In this document: one piece after another, positions 37,205-49,304 of the stretch | How positions within the stretch are numbered: the first letter of the stretch is position 1 | How the letters are laid out: every line of letters starts with the position of its first letter | Origin: Symsagittifera roscoffensis | Lineage: Eukaryota > Xenacoelomorpha > Acoela > Convolutidae | DNA: 64,000 nt | Assembly: GCF_963678635.1 (NCBI RefSeq) | Contig: NC_087065.1 | Coordinates: 59,360,754 to 59,424,753, forward strand | Reading direction: 5' to 3' | Notes under the pieces: model-generated | Databases searched by the model: none | What the model was told of the DNA's origin: nothing | Seen by the model: only the letters and a program-made list of their open reading frames with translations | Translations under genes and position numbers: made by a program

Positions 37205-38599
37205 TTTTCATTTTTAACATTTATTGTTTAACCAGGTATAATGTTGTATACTAGTACCTTTTCCATTGCCATTAAGGTTTTTTCTTCGTTCCTATCGCGC
37301 AGGCTCATTGATTAGCCTTTTTTTCACAAAATAGAAAACTAGAAAAAAAAATCACGAACAAGTTTTCCGAGTTCAAATTTTTGCTCTAAATGAACATGAT
37401 AATTGTTATTGTTCTTCAGATCCACGCGTTACTGCTTATCATGAGTCCAATTGATATACTTATTAGTCCAACTGATATATTTATGAATTCAACTAAACCT
37501 ATGATAATTGTTCACGCAAAAAACGGTCCATTTAGGATGATAAACAAGTGGTGGTTTTCTCTTTGCTCAAAAACTATCCTAATGCTATACTCCTTTCTTC
37601 TTTCCTCAATTATCTATTTAACCACACTCATATTCAACCACACTTTTCTTTATGATAATATGTCAGTTTTTACCGGTCCAATGAAATTCCTGGCATTTTT
37701 AATGATCAATTACAATGCGAGAACCCCAATTGTATAATTTATATGCCGTCAAACTTTCAAACGGATCATATGGCGGGAATGAATGAGACTGAAACTTTGA
37801 AAGCTCAATCTTCAAAGTTTATTGTCACACAATTTCGCTGCTTATTTGAACTAATTTGAAATTTTTCAAAGTTGTTTCCTTAGTTCCATGTTTTTGCCAC
37901 TGAAACCAAGTAAGATAACAAGGAGTTTTTCAACTGAAGGCGACAAGAAGAATACCTCAACTGTCACTCTCATTCCTGCAGATCACTGTCCAGGTTTATC
38001 AAACTCCCAATAGTTTTAAGTGAAAATCTAAACCTTCAACAGGAGATTTCAGACGGCAAGATGGTCATAAGAGCAACTTATTTATCTATTTGACAATGTA
38101 CAAGAATCGTTGTTCACGACTTTGTTAGTACTAAATTTGACATCATGTTTTGCGAATTAGGTTCCAACTTCATACAAACCAACTGGATATTCTCCACATT
38201 TCAAAATAACGTGGTCAATATTTGAATCAAAACTTGTTACGGCTCTGAGTTTTTTGAAAGAGCTTGCAATCAAGTTCATTTCTAGGGTTCACGTTTCATT
38301 ATCTGAATATGAACTGTACTAATTTGTCTCGTCAATCAAAAACTGGCTCACCTTAATTGTTGCGAGGGCCACAACTCAAATCTGCAAGCCTTCTTTTTTC
38401 TGTTTAGAATTGCTCTGCAAGCCATGGGGCACCTTGAGTCCAGAAGTGCTTATAATTAATCGAGCGGCAATTTTTTTTTGAAAGTGAAATAACGACTGGA
38501 AGACTAAAAAAACTGTATTTGACAGAGTAATTTGATGCTAATGATCTTATCATTCCTCAATTGACGAAAACTTTGGTTTCTATTCATGTCTGCTGTTTA

Positions 38600-38973
38600 A
38601 AATTATTACATACTTTGCTTGTCTGGATGAAGATACTTTGCTTGACTCTGTGGAAGTTTTAACTCTTTACACGTTGAGAAGTCCAAACACGTGAAACGGC
38701 GTAGATATCAAGTCATAGAACGAGGATAAGGAAATAGATAAGAGAGGCACACTGAAAACTTATCTATAAAATTTCTTGAAAAAAGCAAACCAGTAAGCGA
38801 ATACCAGCAGTATGTACAAGAAATTCTGCAGCCAGCCGTGGAAATGACCGACGAGCAATGCTGAGGGTGGGTATATTGAAGGCTGGGCTGCAATAACTAA
38901 TGAAAACGACACAGACGATAAGATTGTAGTTTATAGACCCAAAATATTAAGCAAATTGAGCAAAATTGAGCAA
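38600..38973 (+). pseudogene. Decayed coding region, unrecognised
   Basis: Three protein-like stretches follow each other on the plus strand in different frames: LDEDTLLDSVEVLTLYTLRS (about 38620-38695), KFLEKSKPVSEYQQYVQEIL (about 38768-38863), and AEGGYIEGWAAITNENDTDD through to TGA at about 38973. The last two join within a few bases, so a one-nucleotide frame change is likely there. Composition is unlike the flanks. No family recognised. Confidence 0.4.
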
Positions 38974-39729
38974 TGAGAAAAAATGTTGAAACTGCTTATC
39001 AATAATTAAAAGCAGATATCTATTTTTTTCTATCTTCTTTCATTACTGTAAGTTTTATTCTCCCCTTTGTTCAATTTTTCCTAATGTGAAAAAAAAGTGA
39101 GTTTTCCAACATATCCATTTTCATTTTCTTATTAAAAAAAAACAATTTTCGCCTTTCGAAAAATGCAATCGAGACATCTTTTACCCTTTTTGAACCACTC
39201 ACTGTGGGACCTCTTCCCCATTAAACCTCCCACCCTAACGAACCACTTGAAGTCACTCTCTTCTCACCTGAAATACTGTTGATTTGAAACCCTTCTGAGC
39301 CCATCATAAACCCAAACAATGCTTTCATTCTTTGATGCCTATTTACCAGTGGTTACACCCCATCGATTTAGTTAACGAATAATTTAAGATTTAGTCCTCA
39401 ATTTGACTGGCAATAGTTGAATTCTTGATGTTTAATACCGCTAGATAAAATAATGAAAGTTTTGTATGCAAGAACTGGTTTCGTTCACTCAAAACAAATG
39501 TGAGAATACTGCTAACATTTGCGGATTCAGCTTGAAAAATTTAGCAGATTCTACTAACTTTTGCGCAACTTGCTGACAGTTGCCGAGCTCAAAATAGCTA
39601 GCTATAATTGCTTGTTACGTAATCCGCAACAAAACAGTTTTATCGACAAACTTTACGTTACAGGTCGTTGTACGCGGAAGTCCCGGAAAATTTGTGAAAA
39701 AAAATCCAATTGAAATTTGAAAGTTGTTC

Positions 39730-39805
39730 AAAGACATGTCCTTGGATTCCAGAGACTTACAGAGACAAAATTGCGCGCCTATCCAGTGCACAGTTTGGTT
39801 TCGTA
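39730..39805. repeat. Dispersed 75-bp repeat, copy 1
   Basis: Shares ggattccagagacttacag and cctatccagtgcacagtttgg words with 42805-42885. Confidence 0.75.
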
Positions 39806-40019
39806 ATAGCGTTTTTTAACAAGTTTTTCGGCTGGTAAATATTGATGTTGAAGGCGCCTGTAAAAAAACCCTTATAAAAAAGAAAAAACAAACGGGGAAG
39901 TTTTGGCTGATAAAAGAGTGGAATCCCTGAGAGGGAACGTGTCAGATCCCCGTCCCTTTTGAATTCACCCCAAACTAAACCCATCCCTACCCTGTTTGTG
40001 TGTATGTAATTAGGAGCAG

Positions 40020-41110
40020 GCTTTGGCGGTACGACTTAATAAAGTACTTGAGCCGCGGTGAGACAGAAGAAAAGACTATGTTGGTGAGACTATTAAAAGA
40101 TTCCGGATGTCACCGACGTTTGTGCCTTTATTTTCAGTTTTTTATAGTTTTTGATAGGACCGGTATTAAACTCTCTGGTTTCGGTCTTTCTAGTCTAATA
40201 TTGCAATTTCACATCGATTTGTAAATTCCAAAACTGAGCCGTGTTTGTCTTATATTGAGAGGTCGCAAATCTCGACTCTAGGTTTTTAAGTTTTGCAAAT
40301 TTGCGAAAAAAATACAAGAGTTTTAATTTCTTCCCGAGTTTTGTAGCAAAAATTCCAGCTTGTTTGTTGAGCTTCAAAGTTACGGTTCAATTAGCACGGA
40401 GACAATGTATATTTTTTGGCTTTTTTTACCTCTTGAGATTTGAAGTTTTTTGGCCAAAATTTTTTGAAGTTTTTCTTTTCTTTGAGACATGCTCTATAGT
40501 TTGGTACCATTTGCATGAACTATTTCCTTAAAAAATTTCATTAATAGCCGGCAAAAATTTTTGCCGGCAAACTGAAGTTGATTTGCGTCAGAACGTTGAG
40601 TTCAGACAAAAAATTCAAAAGTGTGACTATTTACTGCGCATTGCTCGGCTGCACATATCTTCCACGCGAAAACTTTTTGCTTTAGTGTTAGTTGTTAATT
40701 TAATTAACATTTTTTTAAAGATTTTTGTGCCGAAGCTTTTTCCAAAAACAACTTTTCAACTTTTTGTAAACATGAAAGACTCACCAGTAGTAGTTGCTGT
40801 GAAATCTACAAGCGGTTACCAAAATGTATGTATGAGCCGAAAGCACAGGAATAATGTAAGATACAGACGACCATTTAGACGGGTTTAATGGTTCTACAAC
40901 AATATCGTCGTTGAAGGCAAAAAATAATCCAAAAAAATTAAAACATAATAAAAATTTGAATGAAAGCATTCAAAAATTTTGAAATAGGTTCAAAAAGAAT
41001 ATTTAAAGTTAAAGTAGAGTGGATTGGGTTTTAGATCAAATAAAGAAACAAACAACTAGAGTCACAGTCAAAATTTGTATTTTAAAAGGAGAGTTTGCTC
41101 AATAAATTTC
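40020..41110. repeat. Dispersed repeat with conserved exon, copy 2
   Basis: Counterpart of about 11760-13150 in the same orientation, but without the extra DNA that copy 1 carries. Confidence 0.7.
40781..40905 (-). CDS. Conserved exon or C-terminus, unrecognised, copy 2
   Basis: The minus frame contains SKWSSVSYIIPVLSAHTYIL and ends FHSNYYW before TGA within a GGTGAGT donor-like site. It differs from 12870-12994 mostly at synonymous positions. Spliced exon versus true C-terminus is unresolved. Confidence 0.55.
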
Positions 41111-42091
41111 AAATTTCTGCTCAGAAAGGTACCCGTATCAATTTTGGTTAAATGTTATTGAACTGTCCATTTTTGGTATAATTTCGCTTGTTGAATTTGA
41201 ATGAACTACTAAATAGAAAAAAAACTTCTTAAACGTTTTAAAATGCCGGAATGCGGAAAAACTTTACTTCACAGTTAAACAACTGAAAAATGGTACAAAA
41301 CAACTTGATTTCTGTTTACAACTTGTAAAAACTGGACAAAACAAAACAGCTAAAGTAAAAAAAATGATTCATCTGAATAGGGGTGTTTTGAATGAGTTTC
41401 ATAAAGATTGAATTTGACCACATAAATTGATCAGAAGAGATTCTTTCTTGGGAAACCTCGGTTTCGAAATGTTTTTTTTTGTCTCATTTTTTTCTTCTTC
41501 AGATCTGTAAAACTTTTAAATATAACTTTTTTTTTCGACAAAATCTACTCTTTTTTAGGTTTGAAATTAATGGTTGCTTTTCGTGGTCATCCTATATAAA
41601 AGTACAAAAAATTTGACCATAAGCAAAAATAAATGGTTGATTTTATCAAAACTTCTTGTGTCCTTTTTATTGATTATTATGGAATTTTTCGGAAAGTTGG
41701 TTGAAATTTTGCGTTAAAATCATCACTTTGTCGCTATTTTCGGAAAGAACATATGTATGTGAAGGAAGGGTAGATCAGCTCTTCTGCTCTTAAATTTAAA
41801 GACTTGTTAGAATATTTAAATATCAGGTTTTCTCTTCCGACATTCCAAGAAAGTGAAGGAGTACCTAATGATTTTTTCTCATTTCCGTTTTTGATTGACT
41901 TTTCGTACAGCTTTTGTCGATTAGAAAAAAAACAACCCAGATATTTTATTTATCTGCACTCATTTTGATTAACTTCTGGGGGTTTGGCTTACAACTGTTT
42001 TTTGAAAACTTATTTACCAATTTCAATAATGAACAATTGTATGCAATTTAATAATACAAATGGATGACTAAAACTCATTTCAATTTTTGTT
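41110..42091. other. AT-rich stretch without recognised features
   Basis: No conserved frame or repeat pair was found. Confidence 0.45.
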
Positions 42092-42590
42092 CCGACTTTC
42101 GTAACGAAAGTAAAGGAATATTTGTGCTCGGGTGGAATTTATTTCTTCAGACAAATTTCGACTTTTAAACTAGCCATTTTTGACGGATTTTTTTGTATCA
42201 TTCAAATAGTATTCATGTCTTGAGCTTTATTTTGAAGATAAATGACTTGTCATTGTTTTTTGTAAAGTTATAGGAGCTTAATGATTGTCAATTTTGCCAA
42301 TTTGGGATAATTAACGGGCGATATATTTCGCGCAATTAACGCGTAAGCGGAGATTTAATCCGTCTTAGAAATCGATCCAAAATGGTTAAGGGAAGCTTAT
42401 TTGCCAAATTGAGTTGTTACAATTTATCTTTTTGTATTTTGAATGGCGTGTGGGGGATGATTTTCGCAAAAAAAAGATTAAAGTTTTAGAAAAAAAATGT
42501 GTTATATTTTTACATGTAATTTTTTTTTATTATTACGGCTCCAAAGACCTTAAAAGACAGTCGGAACATTCAGGGCTTCTTTTTATTATT
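42092..42590 (+). repeat. Single arm of the foldback family
   Basis: It runs from tccgactttcgtaacgaaag near the inner end to gacagtcggaacattcagggcttc, equivalent to the right arm of 14487-15570, but stops before the outermost terminus. Confidence 0.85.
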
Positions 42591-42804
42591 TAATTCCAAT
42601 TGCGTATAAATGAGAGGGCGGATATGCTTCTAATCAGAAATCTGACACTTTTGCCAGCAAAGAGTTCTTTCTTGACCTAACATTACGAAGCCAAACTGTG
42701 CATTTTGTGCATTGTAAGCGGATTCCGCAAGAAGGACGCTCCCTTTGTTCTTTTTTTGTTCTTTACTTTCCTTTGATCGTTCCGACAAAATTTTCACATC
42801 TTTA

Positions 42805-42885
42805 AAGACTTGTCTCTGGAATCCAGGAACTTACAGACACAAAATTGTGCTCCTATCCAGTGCACAGTTTGGCCTCGTAATGAAT
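42805..42885. repeat. Dispersed 75-bp repeat, copy 2
   Basis: Matches 39730-39805 (ggaatccaggaacttacag, cctatccagtgcacagtttgg). Confidence 0.75.
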
Positions 42886-43454
42886 TTAAAACACCAGTTT
42901 TTGGTTCTGCCGACCAAGCCTGAAAAATATGTGAAGGCGCATTTGGCGCCAATAGAAATTATTTTCGAGTGAGAGCATCGGCCAAAAAATTGCAATTTCC
43001 TTTAGGTTGAAAAATTCTAAAAATTGGATAAAAACAGAATTTTTGGTTTAGTTGAAGCCTAAATAATGCCTAAAATAACAACAAGGCTTTTTTAGCGCTC
43101 CAGGAGAATTATGATTGGATAATAAAAAAAAACTTTGGTTCGCCTTGTCTATTTCATATGACTTTTTTTGCAAAATTCCTCTATTTGGTGAAAAAAACTT
43201 AAAAGACATGCGGATTGGCTAGACTGGATAAAATAGTGAGCTGATTAGTTTTTTTGGTGACGTTTTTTTTCTAAGTTTTTTTTATAAATCTCCTCTATGC
43301 CAGTAAAAAATATTTTGAAAGTAACCAAGTCGGTTTTTTTGTTTGTGTTTGACGAGAGTGAGTTACAAAGAGAGGGAAGGGGCGAGACAGTTTGTGGAAA
43401 CGGTTTTGGAAGTGGAGTTTAGACAAATGGGCTCCAGCTCCGCCGCTACTGATT

Positions 43455-43905
43455 TACCTACTAGCTACTGATCTAGCCATTTTTGACAGATTTTTTGTAT
43501 CATTCAAATAGTATTCATGTCATGAGCTTGATTTTGAAAAGATAAATGACTTGTGATTGTTTTTTGTAAAGTTATAGGAGCTTAATGATTGTCAATTTTG
43601 CCAATTTGGTATAATTAACGGACGATATATTTCGCGCAATTAACGTGTAAGCGGAGATTTAATCCGTCTTAGAAATCGATCCAAATTGGTTAAGGGAAGC
43701 TTATTTGCCAAATTGAGTTGTTACAATTTATCCTTTTGTATTTTAAATGGCGTGTGGGGGATGATTTTCGCAAAAAAAAAATTAAAGTTTTAGAAAAAAA
43801 AATTTATTATATTTTTACATGTAATTTTTTTTTATTATTACGGCTCCAAAGACCTTAAAAGACAGTCGGAACATTCAAGTCTCCCTGATACGAGCGGTCG
43901 TCTTT
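43455..43905 (+). repeat. Single arm of the foldback family
   Basis: Nearly identical to about 42170-42585 over its length and reaches the true terminus (ccctgatacgagcggtcg). It begins abruptly inside the arm at ctagccatttttgacag. Confidence 0.85.
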
Positions 43906-44043
43906 ATTTTAAATTCATTCACAGTCAACGCTATTCGCTATTCAACCTCTTTTAGCTACTCGAACTCAAATTCAGCGAGGATCTGTTCTCTGGGCGGATC
44001 TTTCATCTTTTTCTTTTTAACATTAACTAAAGCATCGAATTTA

Positions 44044-44560
44044 AACAAAACTGCTCGTATCAAGGCGAAGTCCCGAATGTTCCGATTTCCTTTTAATGTC
44101 TATAGAGCAGTAATAACATGAGAAACATAAATGCAATAAAAACAAAATTAACTTTTTTTAATTTGAAATTTTTGTGAAATTCGTTCCCCCACATGCCATA
44201 TGAAGTACAAAGTGATAAATTTCGCTGCTAGTAGCAAATCACTAATGGCAAATAGGCTTCTTTCGACCCATTTGGAACAATTTCTATGACGGATTAGATT
44301 TCGTCTTACGCGTTATAGCGCGAAACTTATCGCGCGGTAATTGTCCCAAATTGTCCAAAATGGTAATCTTTAAAGCTCCATAACTTCACGAAAAAAGGTC
44401 ACAGGTGAAATATCTTTTTAAATTTAAGCTCAGGACAACAATGGTTTTCGAATGATATAAAAAATTCCGTCAAAAATGGCTAGTTAAAAGTCGAAAACTG
44501 AGACAAAAAAATACAGCCCGAGCACACTTCTTCCGTTACTTTCGTTACGAAAGTCGGAAA
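44044..44560 (-). repeat. Inverted arm of the foldback family next to polB
   Basis: The reverse orientation begins aaaactgctcgtatcaagg and ends ccgttactttcgttacgaaagtcgga. Together with 43455-43905 it forms a head-to-head pair about 140 bp apart. It ends about 135 bp from the truncated polymerase frame. Confidence 0.85.
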
Positions 44561-45843
44561 AATTGGTATGGCCTAAAAAATTAGTTGCATAGTCTGCGAT
44601 TTTTTGGCTGGGATTTTTTCAATAAAAACAAAGCATCGATTGTGAATACAAAAAAAATACACAATCATTTTCCAATTTTTATCTAATTTTTGTTTGCTAT
44701 AATAATTTGGATTGGAATATTCTGTGCAGGTTGATCAGCAACCATTTGGCTACTTTTTTGTGTTCAATAGTGCATCTATACGCTAATTTAGAAAAAATTA
44801 GTTTCCAGAAAAACCAAACTCTTCTTGAGCAGTCTCTTTTTCTTATTTTCATTCCCAGCTCATGGTTCAATTTTAGGGTAAGGTAGTGCAAAACATAACC
44901 TTCTTTAGGATGTAAGGTCTGTAGAAGCTTTGGCACTTTTGGCAGTGTGGTGATTCCCAATTTTCCCAACATGTCGACTTGCTCGTTGCTCATTGCACCG
45001 ATGACCACTACTTCACGAGAGGGAGCAAGGGGGTAATCAGCAAAAAAGTCGTGAAGCTCTTCGGGTATGGTTAAATTGACTTCAACTATATAACCCCACT
45101 CTGAGGTTTCGCTGGTGAGCAGTATGTCTGCCAGACTTTTTTCAACTATTGAAAAACCGTTTAATGGCAAAGGGCAGTGTTTCATTATCCCCCCGTACAA
45201 ATTGTTTGCATCAATATTGAGGATGTAGCTTGATGGTTCTGAGGGCAAAAAATCGTCGAGGTATTTATTGTTTGCTTTGTAAAATCGGCGCGCGTAAACC
45301 GACGACATGCTTCCTCGTAGCATTCGCTGCACAAGGTCCAGATGTTCACGGTCCGTTAAGAGTTTCAGTTCGGGCTTACAAACTTTTAGAAAGGCGTCCC
45401 CGGAAAGGTTACTTGCCGTGAAGTAACAGGCGCAATCCAGCCTGTATGTTTGACAGCAAACTTCACGAAAAGCATCGAAAACGGAAGCAAGCAATAGCAC
45501 ATCTGTAGTCAAGTACAAGTCTTGGTAATCACCAAGTGAGCCACACTTCAGTTCGGTGAAAACTTTAAGGGCATGATTGTTCTCGCTTCTTGAAACACTC
45601 ACATCCCCTCCTGTTAGACTATTTTTCCACATTACACGTGGGGAAGGCGAGTTTCTCGGAAATTTTCGAATGAGTTGAAGTATGAGTAGGGGTAATGCCC
45701 TTTCTGTTTTAGCATCTTGACTTTTTCAGGTGAGTGGCTGAGTTTTTCAAAATAGTTCTCCAGCAGAAAAAATTTTTCGTTGGGCAAATTATCGACAAGT
45801 TTTGCCAACCCTGCTAGCATGAACCTACACGAATCGATGAATC

Positions 45844-46281
45844 TCAGATTTTCGTTGAGTTTTTTGATTTTTCCGTTTTTGTCGTGTACGTTTTTATATA
45901 TACTAAGATTTTCAAGGATATATATTTTTCTTCAGATGCGGGTATTACGGAAAAAACGTTTTCCGAATCACTTTTTGCCAGCACTTTGATTATAAAGTGT
46001 AAATCACAATTTGACAAAATATGAGCTACCACTGGAATGTAATTGGTTGTTTTTCTATTAACATTACAGTCATTGTGTGCCCAACCCAGGAACTTGTTGG
46101 TGTAATGGCAATGATCAAGTACCACTTGATCATTGTCGGAAAAATCAATCTCGCATATCCAACAAATTGTAGCATCTTCCCGTTCCTGGTCTGTTATACC
46201 AGTGAAAGTGTAATATTTCCTTTTTTTAACGTAAATTTGTCTCGCTAACGATTCAAGGGAGCTAATTAGCTCTTCCATCAC
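45844..46281 (-). other. Endonuclease VII-like Cys/His module within polB
   Basis: The segment contains ICWICEIDFSDNDQVVLDHC, then a H-x2-C-x2-H type finish (WAHNDCNVNRKT). The C-x2-C plus D-H-C-H ... H-N-x-C-N pattern is that of the recombination endonuclease VII zinc and catalytic module. It sits between Exo I and Exo II, as in several Polinton and invertebrate polymerase B proteins. It is most likely part of the polymerase, not a separate gene. Confidence 0.7.
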
Positions 46282-46786
46282 ATTCGGTCATCTTTTAAGC
46301 TCAAACTTTAACAGGTCTTTTTTCCCAAATTCGATTACTGCTAACGCGTATCCCCACGGTTGATGGATTTCAATTGTTTGTGTGCTAGATTTTCGCGGAT
46401 CAGGTTGCGGTCCGTATACTGGTAAGAGCAGTGACTCCAAATCAAAGTAGATTACTCTGGATACGTACCAACGAGCTGTTAGGTTTTTGAGCTTGTGGTC
46501 ATCTTTTCCCGGCTTGGGCATTGTTATGACGACATCTTCGTCTTGGTATCACAGTTCTTGATGTCTTCTCAGAGTTTTGAATGAAGCGCATGTGTGGAAA
46601 CATTTGCGGCAAATCTCAGATTGAAATCGGTGCACTTTGTGCCGCACGTACTCAACCAGTTTCTGGAGATCACTTATCAACACATAGTGATAATTTGATC
46701 CATCTGTCAGCAGCAACAAGTCCACAATCAGGCTAGTAGTGAATCTGCTCAATACTCTTATGGGCAACAATTCGCCATCGTTGTAC

Positions 46787-46906
46787 CTGAACAGAACAAT
46801 ATTTTTTATACCTAGGTTTGGAATGAAATAAAAAGGGTGTTTGAATAGGCGAAGAACATTAATGAAGCAATTTTAAGATTTTAGAAGGCAATCAGAATTT
46901 GCTTAC
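46787..46906 (-). other. 120-nt spliceosomal intron in polB
   Basis: The minus strand shows CCG|GTAAGC at 46907/46906 and TGTTCTGTTCAG|GTACAA at 46787/46786. The interior carries stops in the coding frame. Exon 1 ends with two nucleotides of a codon and exon 2 supplies the third, restoring the same reading frame that continues through the downstream polymerase segments. Confidence 0.85.
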
Positions 46907-47940
46907 CGGAAGACGCTGATTTGACAATTGTTCAACTTTTCAAATCTGTCCATATCCATCAGACCCATTGGCATTTCGTATTCCCCATTGATTTTCACAA
47001 TTCCTTCTTTGTCGAGATCGTAGGTCGAGACTTTGTTTTTCTCCAGCCACCGTCTAGATGTGGGGTAGAGGGCCGGCTCATTCTTATTGTGATATGCGGC
47101 AACAAAGCAGTATAGAAAGCAACGGTCATCATCTTTAGTGTTGATATTTGTGAGCAGAGTAGATGCTGCGCTGAGTGCATCAGGTAACTCGAGGTAGGAT
47201 CCTGCTCTTATTGGTGAGAAGGCCGCGAAACTGATTTGCAATTTTTCAATTCTGTCAATAATCCATCCGCTACCATGAGAAGAGAACGAATTGACTTGGT
47301 TGACCATATGTTCAATCAGTTCCAAGAATTGATCCTCAGCTATTCCCTCGAAGTACACTGTCAATGTCTTCAGAAACAGCATGGTACTTTCGAAGTTTCC
47401 ACTGTCCATGTCTCCCACAGTGGGAATTTTGATCACTCCCACTTCCACGTGGAATTGCACCTTGTTCGGACCCTCTTTGACCCTTTCCAGTACGAGAGTA
47501 TCTATTTTCTCCTTGTTTTGCATCATGACTTGGAGCAAATCCATTTCTTTTTCACCAACTTTGAGATCGTATCGACGCAATTTGCCTCTGAACGCGCTTT
47601 CCGTTGGGGCAGCGGAAGACGTCGTCTCAATGCCCTCCCAAACTGGCAATGCGTGCTTCTTCAGCAAGTGTTGTCCATAGCTTTCCGCGGTGAGAAATAT
47701 TGTATGGCAATAGATACAATGACTATTGGAAGTCGTGTCATGTACCAGCTCGACGTGCTCTCTGGCTTCCGACAAACTCTCGAATGATTCGAGACACTCA
47801 TCGCAAACAGTTTGAGGAGGAGGGGGAGGAAGGATCTTGTGAACTTTTTGCTCATGTCTTCTCAAGTTTCTTTTAGAGCTCAGTATTTTTCCGCACTGCT
47901 GGCATGCAACAGGTGTCGCGATAGAAGTAGAGTTGGGCAT

Positions 47941-48874
47941 TATTTGTTGAAGTTATTGAATTAGTTCAGGAAAATTTCAAGATTGAAGTAAAACTGGTTA
48001 TGAAAAAGAAAAAGCGGGAAGTGACTAGGACTAAAAACTTTGCGGGTAAGGGCAAGTAGAAGCCATATACGAGAGTTATACTTCGCCGTCTTGACAATAA
48101 GTACTTTCCTTTCCAAAAACAGGGTTTATTACAGCTTTAAGCTCTATATGTCTCATCACTCTGTTCAAGTGCAAGGGTTTTGTATACTAAAACTGATTCA
48201 TTTACAGCCTCAAACTTTTGCTGTTAATTTTAAGGGTTAGCGATAATTTCTTTTAAATTTTGGCAACTTTAAGGGAACTGATTTAGACTTTCAATTAACA
48301 TTTCAGCACTAAATTACAAAATTTAAAGCTTAGAATGATTCAGATAGAGCCTAAAATTTTTTCTGACTTATTTTAACTGTGAAACAGTAATTTCCTAATG
48401 ATTTCAAGCCCACTTCTTGGTTCGCTTAAATAGGTATAATAAAAAGTATAAACATGAGATAAAAGTATTCAGAAAGTAAAGCCCTCAACTATCTAATTAA
48501 GTTGAAATAAAATGGTTAACTTAAAAAATGAAAATTTTGCAAATTAGATACCTTGATAGTTACCGATGCATGATAAGCATAGATTGTCATTTAGACGTGT
48601 AAAAGATATCGGAATCAAAGTTTCCTTCATGTCATTCAGTGTCCCATGAAACATTTCATATCATGTTCTTCGAAATATTAAGGCTAACCCCACCGGGCAC
48701 AAAGTATGATGAGAGAGAGAACAGAGAGTGTTTGATAAAAAAAGCCAAATAAATATAGTTGGAATACCAACAAGAAAATGTTGGACCCTTCCATTTTTAT
48801 ATTTCTGTTGAAAAGAAAGCAATATCCTGAAAAGTATATTCCAAATGGGGTTCACTACTGAGCAAGTGTACATA

Positions 48875-48906
<32 letters not shown>

Positions 48907-49304
48907 AGTCTTTCTCAAACAACAATTTTAGCGAAAAATTATTCTCGATTTATGATTTTTTCTAGTTTATCAAATTTTTCTCTAACATTTTGCTGAAATT
49001 TTTACGGGGCAAATTTTAATTGATCTATTAGTCAAAATAAAAACTGAGACAAAAAATATACACACAGCAATGTTAAAACAGCTTAAAACTCAAATCAAAC
49101 AAAAATGAAAATATAAAACTTGCAATAATATTCGAAACAAAGGAAAGTTTTTTGTTTAAGTTATTAGAACTCTCGAAACTGTAGTTTTCTCTTTTTTAGC
49201 GCATAGCAAGCTGCAATTGGAGGGGTGCCTTGATTGAGATCTGGGATCACTAGATCAATTGTCTCTGCACTCCATGAAACCCGAGCATCCGAATAGGAAG
49301 TTGA
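47941..49304. other. Spacer upstream of polB, with (CT)n
   Basis: No protein-like frame was seen apart from repeat-driven ORFs. A CT-rich microsatellite lies at 48871-48905. Confidence 0.5.
48871..48905. repeat. (CT)n microsatellite
   Basis: About 17 CT units with one ttt interruption. Confidence 0.95.

Larger units (their letters stand above)
44697..47940 (-). pseudogene. Protein-primed DNA polymerase B, zinc-finger N-terminus, broken and truncated
   Basis: Would copy the element from a protein primer. Exon 1 (47940-46907, 344 codons) starts MPNSTSIATP and has three C2H2 fingers (C13/C16/H29/H34; C46/C49/H62/H67; C75/C78/H91/H96), then the N-terminal region known from invertebrate Polinton polymerases. 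After the intron come a CRKCFHTC finger, Exo I (VIYFDLES), an endonuclease VII-like Cys/His insert, Exo II-like AHILSNCDLHFII, Exo III (DLYLTTDVLLL) and palm motif A (NIDANNLYGGIM). Motifs B and C are absent; the frame decays at about 44860. Breaks: in-frame TGA at 46549 and 46288, frame changes near 45845 and 45635. It is on the same strand as the virion genes. Confidence 0.85.

Noticed and set aside
37390-37737. 115-codon plus-strand ORF
   Set aside because: Ile/Leu/Met-rich AT-driven composition, with no paralogue or motif.
37920-37996. Plus-strand peptide with VTLIPADHCPG, resembling the HCPG motif of SNM1-type metallo-beta-lactamases
   Set aside because: Only about 20 residues match and no other domain motif follows nearby, so chance similarity is likely.
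47236-47787. 183-codon plus-strand ORF
   Set aside because: It is the shadow of polymerase exon 1, whose minus-strand frame has zinc fingers and family similarity.
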